DNA of 11,150 nt. It comes from Stenotrophomonas sp. (GTDB lineage: Bacteria > Pseudomonadota > Gammaproteobacteria > Xanthomonadales > Xanthomonadaceae). The stretch covers positions 1 through 11,150 of the forward strand of contig DQIG01000179.1 of NCBI GenBank assembly GCA_003525885.1. Direction: 5' to 3'. Both the position numbers and the translations under genes were made by a program. Under the pieces are notes generated by a model. The model was not told the DNA's origin and ran no database searches. It was given only the letters and a program-made list of their open reading frames with translations. Below are positions 6,142 through 11,150 of the stretch, one piece after another (the stretch's first letter is position 1; every line of letters starts with the position of its first letter).

Positions 6142-7257
6142 TCAACGTGGCGCCACGTACCCGCCCGGCACGCCTTCCGGCGACAGCACCAGCTGCCACA
6201 GCTGCGCGTGCCGGCAACGGAAGGTGGCCATCGATCCGGCCAGGTAGAAACGCCACATGCGGCGGAAATGCTCGTCGTAACCCGCGTCCAGCTGTGGCCA
6301 CGCCGCTTCCACGTTGCGTCGCCAGGCCTGCAGCGTCAGGTCGTAGTCGGTGCCGAAGTTGTGCCAGTCCTCCAGCACGAAACGGCCTTCGAACGCCCGG
6401 GTGATCTGCACCGCCGAAGGCAGCATCGAGTTGGGGAAGATATAGCGCGCAATCCACGGATCGGTGCGATGCCGCGAGATGTTGGTGCCGATGGTATGCA
6501 ACAGCAGCAGGCCACGCGGCGACAGGCAGCGTTTGGCCACCTCGAAGAAACTGGCGTAGTTCTTGTCACCGACGTGCTCGAACATGCCGATCGAGAAGAT
6601 CGCATCGAACGGTTCGTCCAGCTCGCGGTAGTCCTGCAGGCGGATCTCGATCGGCAGACCCGCGCACAGGTTCCGCGCGAACTCGGCCTGTTCCTGCGAA
6701 ATCGTCACGCCGACGCCACTGACACCGTAGCGCTCAGCGGCGAACTTCAGGGCTTCGCCCCAACCGCAGCCAATGTCCAGTACGCGCTGGCCCGGGCGCA
6801 GGCCCAGCTTGCGGCAGATCAGGTCAAGCTTGGCTTCCTGTGCGGCGTCGAGATCATCGGCGTTGCGCCAGTAGCCGCAGCTGTAGACCAGGCGCTGGCC
6901 GAGCATGGCCTGGTAGAGATCGTTGCCGAGGTCGTAATGGCGGCGCCCGACTTCGTAGCTGCCCTGCCCCGCCTGCAGGTTGAACAGGCGCGCCTTCAGT
7001 GCATCGGCCACTTCGCGCCAGCCGTGCACCCGCTCATCCAGGTGCGCCTGCATCAGGTGGACGAGGAATTCATCCAGGACGTTGGCATCCCACCACCCTT
7101 CCATGTAGCTCTCGCCCAGGCCGAGCGAACCGTGGCCCATGACCCGCGCGAAAAAGCGCGGGTCATGTACCTGGATGTCCTGTGGCTGGGTGCCGCCGAT
7201 GCGGACCCCGGCTTCGTGGAGCAGGCCGGCGACCCGCTCCTGCAACCCTGTATCCAC
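6142..7257 (-). CDS. cfa: Cyclopropane-fatty-acyl-phospholipid synthase
   Basis: S-adenosylmethionine-dependent enzyme that adds a methylene bridge across cis double bonds of membrane phospholipid acyl chains, typically in stationary phase and acid stress. The 371-residue protein has the methyltransferase glycine motif VLDIGCGWG (residues 159-167). The active-site residues known from E. coli Cfa all occur with a constant offset of 12: Cys127 (YSCGYW), Glu227 (GMFEHVG), His254 and Ile256 (LLHTIG) and Tyr305 (FGTDYDLTL). The start is GTG 7257: the protein from here matches the family's length, and AGGAGGT (complement of 7261-7267) lies just upstream, although only 3 bases away. A frame open to 7398 runs into the upstream lipoprotein gene and its leader is Arg/Cys-rich. 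The gap to the lipoprotein stop is 19 bases, suggesting cotranscription. Catalytic assignment is very secure. Confidence 0.96.
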   Translation of the reverse strand: MDTGLQERVAGLLHEAGVRIGGTQPQDIQVHDPRFFARVMGHGSLGLGESYMEGWWDANVLDEFLVHLMQAHLDERVHGWREVADALKARLFNLQAGQGSYEVGRRHYDLGNDLYQAMLGQRLVYSCGYWRNADDLDAAQEAKLDLICRKLGLRPGQRVLDIGCGWGEALKFAAERYGVSGVGVTISQEQAEFARNLCAGLPIEIRLQDYRELDEPFDAIFSIGMFEHVGDKNYASFFEVAKRCLSPRGLLLLHTIGTNISRHRTDPWIARYIFPNSMLPSAVQITRAFEGRFVLEDWHNFGTDYDLTLQAWRRNVEAAWPQLDAGYDEHFRRMWRFYLAGSMATFRCRHAQLWQLVLSPEGVPGGYVAPR

Positions 7258-7260
7258 GCC

Positions 7261-7267
7261 ACCTCCT
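7261..7267 (-). promoter_or_regulatory. Strong Shine-Dalgarno of cfa
   Basis: The minus strand reads AGGAGGT here, fully complementary to the 16S rRNA tail, but only three bases (GGC) separate it from GTG 7257. The spacing is shorter than optimal; the next downstream candidate, TTG at 7245, would be 15 bases away and therefore too far. The site sits in the 19-base gap after the lipoprotein stop. Confidence 0.7.
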
Positions 7268-7276
7268 CGACTGCGG

Positions 7277-8131
7277 TCAACCGCGTGCGAACAGCTCCAC
7301 GTAGTCCTTGGCCACGTGCGGCAACAGCACCGCCGCCGGTACATCGGCGGTCTGGGTGCCGTCCGAGTATGGACCCACCTGGTACGGCGGGAAAACAAAG
7401 CGCAGCGCGGTGATCTGCCCCTTGTCGTCGGTCAGCGGCTGGAACTGGCTGAAATTGTCGGCCTGCGGGCCGGTTCCGTCGGCGATCATGCGCGATGCAT
7501 TGCGCAGCGATTCCTGCAGCTGGGCCGGGTCCATGTCCTCGCCGCTGAGGCGCGTGGCCACGCGTTCGCGCAGCTGGTCGGCGACGAAATCGCTGATCGC
7601 CTTCCAGCCCTTGGCATCGGCCACCAGCTTTTCAGCGCTGAGCATCTGCTGCTGCGCCGGCAGCCATACGAAGCGCGCCACCAACGGTTCGCCATGGGCG
7701 CCACCGGTATAGCGGCTGCCATCGGCACTGACCACCACCAGCTGCGGCGTTTCCAGCAGCTTCTCGAAGCTCAGCGACAGCTCGTAGGGCATGGTCGGCT
7801 TGTCGTTGCCGAGTCCGTCCAGCGCCTGCTGCAGGTCACTGCGCGCAGTCGTCGCATAGCTCTGCAGCGCGCGGGCCAGGCCCGGATAACGGTCGATGCC
7901 GGCCGGGTAACTGATGCCCACGACCTCACGCTCGTTGTTCTCGATCACGTCGCGCAGGTCCAGCGGCGCTTCCGTGGCCGGCGTCTCGCCTGCAGCCGTC
8001 GCTTCGGCGGCGGGCGCCGCGTCGGTCGCCGGTGCCGGCTCGCTTTCACGCTGGCAACCGGCCAGCAACAGCACGCCTACCACGCCGGCCAGCACGCTGC
8101 CGTGCAGCGGCCGGTTGTTTCCAATCTTCAT
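7277..8131 (-). CDS. Putative lipoprotein with DUF3298 (RsiV-like) domain
   Basis: A 284-residue predicted lipoprotein of unknown function. Residues 1-25 are a type II signal sequence with lipobox LLAGC, so Cys26 would be lipidated; the next residues QRES lack the Asp+2 inner-membrane retention signal, which suggests the outer membrane. Residues 27-56 are an Ala/Pro/Glu/Thr-rich linker. The rest resembles the DUF4163/DUF3298 region seen in RsiV-type anti-sigma factors and some peptidoglycan-modifying proteins, with the characteristic SRYTGGAHGEP at 139-149. No catalytic residues or transmembrane helix are visible, so neither an anti-sigma nor an enzymatic role follows. The start is ATG 8131, just before the signal peptide, preceded by AGGGG; an in-frame ATG at 8158 is less likely. 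It lies between the acetyltransferase and cfa genes on the same strand. Confidence 0.82.
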   Translation of the reverse strand: MKIGNNRPLHGSVLAGVVGVLLLAGCQRESEPAPATDAAPAAEATAAGETPATEAPLDLRDVIENNEREVVGISYPAGIDRYPGLARALQSYATTARSDLQQALDGLGNDKPTMPYELSLSFEKLLETPQLVVVSADGSRYTGGAHGEPLVARFVWLPAQQQMLSAEKLVADAKGWKAISDFVADQLRERVATRLSGEDMDPAQLQESLRNASRMIADGTGPQADNFSQFQPLTDDKGQITALRFVFPPYQVGPYSDGTQTADVPAAVLLPHVAKDYVELFARG

Positions 8132-8195
8132 CGGGATCCCCTGTTCATGTTTGTACATCATCGCCTGCCATGGCTGAAGCGTGGCCCGCTGGCAT

Positions 8196-8498
8196 TCAGC
8201 CAACGAGCAGGTCGTGGTACTCCTCGTGCCGCTGCAGGAAGGCCTCGGCGTAGGAACACGCCGGCACCACCTTGTACTTCTGCTCGCGGGCAAAACGCAG
8301 TGCCACACGGGTCAGTTCACCGGCGATGCCACGGCCTGCGATCGGCTCGGGCACCTCGGTGTGAGTGATGACCATGCGCTTGCGTTTGATCTGGTAGTCC
8401 AGCACCGCCAGCTGTCCTCGCACACGGGCGGTGAAGCGGTGGTTGGCCAGGTCGTGTTCGACCTCATAGGCCAGACCGGGGGGCGTGACCGAAGCCAT
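8196..8498 (-). CDS. Small Gcn5-related N-acetyltransferase (PF14542 / NATD1-like)
   Basis: A 100-residue cytoplasmic protein of the small Gcn5-related acetyltransferase group represented by Arabidopsis At1g77540 and human NATD1. The acetyl-CoA-binding loop appears as VPEPIAGRGIAGEL (residues 49-62). Cys81 in VVPACSYAEAFL corresponds to the cysteine discussed as an active-site residue in At1g77540. Family substrates are poorly known, so no acceptor is assigned. The start ATG 8498 is well supported: AGGAG (complement of 8507-8511) lies 8 bases upstream and the length is typical. It is the first gene of a possible minus-strand unit with the lipoprotein and cfa; 64 bases separate it from the lipoprotein gene, so an internal promoter is possible. 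Confidence 0.88.
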   Translation of the reverse strand: MASVTPPGLAYEVEHDLANHRFTARVRGQLAVLDYQIKRKRMVITHTEVPEPIAGRGIAGELTRVALRFAREQKYKVVPACSYAEAFLQRHEEYHDLLVG

Positions 8499-8546
8499 GG
8501 AACTGTCTCCTGCGGCGACTGCGTGGATGGTGCGCAGCCGGGCGCC

Positions 8547-8575
8547 ATGATCGCGTGAAGCCTGAACAGGGGCAA
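8547..8575 (-). promoter_or_regulatory. Possible sigma70 promoter of the acetyltransferase gene
   Basis: On the minus strand TTGCCC (8570-8575) and GATCAT (8547-8552) are separated by 17 bases, 4 of 6 matches each to -35 and -10. Transcription would begin near 8540, about 40 bases before ATG 8498. Such matches arise by chance, so confidence is low. Confidence 0.3.
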
Positions 8576-8605
8576 GTCCAGTCCATTCACGTCAGTTTTC
8601 GCCCC

Positions 8606-8632
8606 TCAAGCTGGAGGCGGGTCGGCCGCTAT
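8606..8632 (+). promoter_or_regulatory. FliA (sigma28)-like promoter
   Basis: TCAAGCTG (8606-8613), 11 bases, then GCCGCTAT (8625-8632). The flagellar sigma28 consensus is TAAAGTTT-N11-GCCGATAA, and TCAAG is a common -35 variant in gammaproteobacteria such as Pseudomonas. The spacing is exact and the -10 half matches at 6 of 8 positions. It points towards the small gene at 8708 and lies 25 bases upstream of the sigma54 promoter. Confidence 0.45.
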
Positions 8633-8657
8633 CGCCTATGGAGGGGTACGGCCAGGC

Positions 8658-8673
8658 TGGCACGACCCTTGCG
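8658..8673 (+). promoter_or_regulatory. Sigma54 (RpoN) promoter of the small acidic protein gene
   Basis: TGGCACGACCCTTGCG matches the sigma54 consensus TGGCACG-N4-TTGC(A/T) at every fixed position but the last. The invariant GG (8659-8660) and GC (8671-8672) are exactly 10 bases apart. Transcription would begin near 8684, leaving a leader of about 24 bases that contains the GGAGG at 8698-8702. A bacterial enhancer-binding protein would be needed; I could not find a convincing upstream palindrome for one. Confidence 0.75.
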
Positions 8674-8707
8674 ACCGTTGACCATGCGCACCACCGTGGA
8701 GGCTCCC

Positions 8708-8869
8708 ATGCACGCCAGCAATTCCCATTCCGATACCGACCGCGCCCTGCTGGAGGGCCTGCTGCAACTGGCGGTGGAAGGGCAGACCGAGGATCAGGAT
8801 TTCCAGCGCATCGGCGAGGAAGTGTTCGCCCGCCTGCTGGATACCTACGGCCAGCAGACCGCGGCCTGA
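8708..8869 (+). CDS. Small acidic protein of unknown function, 53 residues
   Basis: I do not recognise this protein. It is soluble-looking, with no signal peptide, membrane segment or cysteine, and clearly acidic: ten Asp/Glu against three Lys/Arg. Two likely amphipathic helices are visible, about residues 11-24 (DRALLEGLLQLAVE) and 32-46 (FQRIGEEVFARLLDT), joined by an acidic turn TEDQD. That pattern would suit a small partner-binding or adaptor protein, but this is only an inference. The start is ATG 8708, preceded by GGAGG at 8698-8702 with 5-base spacing. The frame is open up to 8555, but the extension lies upstream of the predicted sigma54 transcription start and is Arg-rich. Control by sigma54, and perhaps FliA, hints at a motility or surface-related regulon. 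It diverges from the acetyltransferase and converges on the rhomboid gene. Confidence 0.72.
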   Translation: MHASNSHSDTDRALLEGLLQLAVEGQTEDQDFQRIGEEVFARLLDTYGQQTAA

Positions 8870-8875
8870 CCCGGC

Positions 8876-8903
8876 CGGGGCGGATCGGACCCGATCCGCC
8901 CCG
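8876..8903. terminator. GC-rich hairpin between convergent genes
   Basis: A perfect stem of at least 11 bases (8876-8886 with 8893-8903, ggggcggatc / gatccgcccc) around a 6-base loop lies 7 bases after the small gene's stop and 10 bases beyond the rhomboid stop. There is no T tract on either strand, so it may be a weak or factor-assisted bidirectional terminator, or an RNA stabiliser. It is not bordered by GTAG. Confidence 0.5.
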
Positions 8904-8912
8904 ATACCCGCA

Positions 8913-9539
8913 TCAACCGCCGCCGAGGCGGAAGGTCGGGTTGGAGAGTTCGCGCAGGAAGTGGTTGAAGATGCTCGGCTGCATCGCCAGCATGAAGATC
9001 ACGCCGAACGCCGCGCCTGCCAGGTGCGCGCTGTGGTTGATGCGGTCGCCGCCGCGCTTGTCCATCCAGATGCTGTAGCCGACGTAGAACACGGCGTAGA
9101 TGATGGCCGGCGCCGGAATGAAGAACACCAGGATGATCGTCCACGGGCTGAGCAGGATGAAGGCGAACAGTACCGCCGATACCGCACCCGATGCACCCAG
9201 GCTCAGGTAGTTCGGATTCTTCTGGTTCTTCAGGTAGCTGGGCAGGATCGAGACCAGCAGCGCCCCCAGGTAGAACGCCGGATAGGTCAGCCAGCTGCCG
9301 GTCAGCGCCACCATCACCGTCTCGATCTGTCCGCCGAAGAAGAACAGCGTGATCATGTTGAAGATCAGGTGCGACCAGTCGGCATGGATGAAGCCATAGG
9401 TGATCAGGCGGTCGTACTGGCGATGGCGGTCCACCGCCGGCGGCCACAGGATCAGGCGGTCGGCCAGCTTGCGGTTGTTGAACGCCATCCACGACAGGAT
9501 GGCGGTGATGGCGATCAACAGTAGATTGACGGGGGTCAT
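8913..9539 (-). CDS. Rhomboid family intramembrane serine protease
   Basis: A 208-residue polytopic inner-membrane protease that cleaves membrane proteins within or next to the bilayer. The catalytic dyad is visible: Ser117 in SLGASGAVSA (113-122) and His172 in SAHLAGAAFG (170-179). The HxxxN oxyanion motif is His57/Asn61 in HADWSHLIFNM. About six hydrophobic segments are seen, matching the basic six-helix bacterial rhomboid core, without the N-terminal cytoplasmic domain of E. coli GlpG. The start is ATG 9539, immediately before the first membrane segment; the frame is open to 9617 but overlaps the transporter's coding end. The gap to the transporter stop is 7 bases, so the two genes are probably cotranscribed and may be translationally coupled; no strong Shine-Dalgarno is present. 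Substrates are unknown. Confidence 0.93.
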   Translation of the reverse strand: MTPVNLLLIAITAILSWMAFNNRKLADRLILWPPAVDRHRQYDRLITYGFIHADWSHLIFNMITLFFFGGQIETVMVALTGSWLTYPAFYLGALLVSILPSYLKNQKNPNYLSLGASGAVSAVLFAFILLSPWTIILVFFIPAPAIIYAVFYVGYSIWMDKRGGDRINHSAHLAGAAFGVIFMLAMQPSIFNHFLRELSNPTFRLGGG

Positions 9540-9546
9540 GTCAGGC

Positions 9547-11112
9547 TCAGGCGCTACGGTAGTTGTCGACCATACGATAGCGTTTCGCATACCAACCGAA
9601 GGCCAACGCCGCAACAAAGGCGAAACCGGCGAAGAAGAACATCAGGAACGCCGCCTCGCTCAGGCCCGTGCCGGCGATCTGATGGGTAACGGTGTCGTTG
9701 CGCACGGCGGCGTTGGACAGCAGCACCCACAGGTTGCCGATGGTGGTGGTCAGGTTCCAGAAACTCATCACCACGCCCTTCATCGCCTGCGGCGCCTGGC
9801 TGTAGGCAAACTCCAGGCCGGTGGCCGAGACCAGCACCTCACCGAAGGTCAGCAGCGCGTACGGCAGCATCTGCCAGAAGATCGACATGGCGTTGCCGCC
9901 GTCCATCACCACCTGGATGCCGCCGACCACGATCCAGGCCAGGCCGCTGAAGGCGATGCCGGCGGTCATGCGGCGCAGCGCGGTCGGCTCGAAGCCGAAG
10001 CGGCGCAGGGCCGGGTACAGCACCAGGTTGTTGAACGGAATCAGGATCATCACCAGCAGCGGGTTCAGCGCCTGCATCTGCGAGGCGGTGAACCAGCTCG
10101 GCATCTGCATCTGCTGGCCCTGCAGCACCCAGGTCGAGGCCTTCTGGTCAAACAGCGAGAAGAACGGCGTGGTCAGCGCGAAGATCACCAGCACGCGCAG
10201 CACCGAGCGCACGCCTTCCACAGCCTCGGCCGGATGCTGGCCACGGGCACGGTCCAGCTGCAGCCAGGTACCGCCACCGATGCCGGCAAGGATGGCCACC
10301 AGCGCCAGGCACAGGCAGATCACGATGCCCAGCGAACCGACCAGGCCGAACGAGGCCATCGCCAGCACCAGGCCGAGCACGGCGATCACCAGGCCCGGAC
10401 GGCCCTGGCCGGCCACGCGTGCGGTCAGCGCGGTACGCACCACGTTGGCGAACGAATGCGGGTCCTTCGGCGGCAGCGGCACCAGCACGTAACGCTTGCG
10501 GCCCAGCCAGAACACGAAGGTCGCGATGAACATCAGGATGCCCGGGATGCCGAACGCCCACTGCGGGCCCCAGTTCTTCAGCACCAGCGGGATCAGCAGC
10601 GAGGCGAACAGCGAGCCGAAGTTGATGATCCAGTAGAAGGCGTCGAAGACGATCTTGGCCAGGTGCTTGTTGCTCTGGTCGAACTGGTCACCCATGAACG
10701 AGGCCACCAGCGGCTTGATGCCGCCGGCACCGAGCGCGATCAGGCCCAGGCCGAGGAAGAAGCCCTCGCGGCTGTTCTCGAACAGCGCCAGGCACAGGTG
10801 GCCGGCGCAGTAGACCAGGCTGAACCAGAGGATGGTGTGGTACTTGCCGAAGAACTTGTCGGCCAGCCAGCCACCGAGCAGCGGGAAGAAATACACGCCG
10901 ATCATGAAGCTGTGCATGATGTCCTTGGCTTCACCGGCACGGCCTTCCGCGGTGATTTCCTGCAGCAGCAGCGAGGTGATCAGGAACTGCACCAGGATGT
11001 TGCGCATCCCGTAGAAACTGAACCGTTCGCAGGCCTCATTGCCGATGATGTACGGAATCTGGCGCGGCATCTTTCCTTGGCCGGCGATGGGGGCGACTGC
11101 GTCGTGGCTCAT
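9547..11112 (-). CDS. POT/PTR2-family proton-dependent oligopeptide transporter
   Basis: Inner-membrane symporter of the major facilitator superfamily that imports di- and tripeptides with protons. Hallmarks are the first-helix ExxER motif in NEACERFSFYG (Glu26, Glu29, Arg30), the GGWLADKFFGKY loop (80-91), the PTR2 signature around GAGGIKPLVASFMGDQF (128-144) including the conserved Lys133, and FYWIINFGS (159-167). With 521 residues and more than a dozen hydrophobic segments, it matches the 14-helix bacterial members. The start is uncertain: ATG 11112 gives MSHDAVAP; ATG 11124 adds four residues but has its AGGA directly against the start codon; ATG 11070 has AAGGA close by. Only 38 bases lie upstream of 11112 in the window, so the promoter cannot be judged. 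The rhomboid gene follows after 7 bases. Family assignment is secure; peptide specificity is not known. Confidence 0.94.
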   Translation of the reverse strand: MSHDAVAPIAGQGKMPRQIPYIIGNEACERFSFYGMRNILVQFLITSLLLQEITAEGRAGEAKDIMHSFMIGVYFFPLLGGWLADKFFGKYHTILWFSLVYCAGHLCLALFENSREGFFLGLGLIALGAGGIKPLVASFMGDQFDQSNKHLAKIVFDAFYWIINFGSLFASLLIPLVLKNWGPQWAFGIPGILMFIATFVFWLGRKRYVLVPLPPKDPHSFANVVRTALTARVAGQGRPGLVIAVLGLVLAMASFGLVGSLGIVICLCLALVAILAGIGGGTWLQLDRARGQHPAEAVEGVRSVLRVLVIFALTTPFFSLFDQKASTWVLQGQQMQMPSWFTASQMQALNPLLVMILIPFNNLVLYPALRRFGFEPTALRRMTAGIAFSGLAWIVVGGIQVVMDGGNAMSIFWQMLPYALLTFGEVLVSATGLEFAYSQAPQAMKGVVMSFWNLTTTIGNLWVLLSNAAVRNDTVTHQIAGTGLSEAAFLMFFFAGFAFVAALAFGWYAKRYRMVDNYRSA

Positions 11113-11150
11113 CCTGTAAGGCATTCCTGCAAAGCGAAAGGCGCAAGGTT

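Noticed and set aside
8171..8202. Inverted repeat tggctgaa...ttcagcca around the acetyltransferase stop
   Set aside because: Only 8 base pairs with a 16-base loop, no T tract on the minus strand and partly coding; it could be chance.
6082..8368. Two long plus-strand frames opposite cfa and the lipoprotein gene
   Set aside because: Both cover motif-bearing genes on the other strand and show no domain or start signal.
1..11150. Search for CRISPR arrays, tRNA or rRNA genes, insertion sequences, toxin-antitoxin or defence modules
   Set aside because: No direct repeat array, no tRNA or rRNA-like sequence, no transposase or phage protein, and no defence-type domain was seen. The window reads as core chromosome with dispersed palindromic repeats.

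Overview
This is a GC-rich, gene-dense chromosomal segment that looks like Stenotrophomonas (maltophilia complex, Xanthomonadaceae). The assignment rests on intergenic palindromes bordered by GTAG/CTAC (the repeat type known from S. maltophilia), frequent TTG/GTG starts, a plant-type glutamate-cysteine ligase and xanthomonad-like proteins. There was no database search, so genus level is an inference. I see ten protein genes, no tRNA or rRNA, no insertion sequence, no CRISPR array and no phage gene. No gene-free stretch exceeds 300 bases; the longest is 8499-8707.

Layout. 1-139: two different REP-type palindromes. 140-1665 (minus): a VIT1/CCC1-type metal transporter whose stop overlaps the start of an AraC-family regulator. 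1666-1817: divergent spacer with a sigma70-like promoter for gshA. 1818-3182 (plus): gshA. 3183-3250: a spacer almost filled by one GTAG palindrome. 3251-3730 (minus): glutathione-peroxidase-family thiol peroxidase. 3861-6029 (plus): exported M3 peptidase Dcp, then an intrinsic terminator and another palindrome. 6142-8498 (minus): a small Gcn5-type acetyltransferase, a DUF3298-like lipoprotein and cyclopropane fatty acid synthase, in that transcription order. 8499-8707: divergent spacer holding a full-consensus sigma54 promoter and a sigma28 (FliA)-like promoter, both pointing at a 53-residue acidic protein (8708-8869, plus). 8913-11112 (minus): a POT-family peptide transporter followed 7 bases later by a rhomboid protease.

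Functional themes. gshA and the peroxidase belong to thiol redox defence, although the peroxidase has the two-cysteine arrangement of thioredoxin-dependent enzymes. Dcp would release dipeptides in the periplasm and the POT transporter could import them. Cfa modifies membrane lipids beside a lipoprotein of unknown role. These are mostly housekeeping or core genes, not an obvious defence or mobile island. I found no clear undescribed multi-gene system. The most interesting signal is the small acidic protein under apparent sigma54 and sigma28 control, which suggests a link to flagellar or motility regulation.
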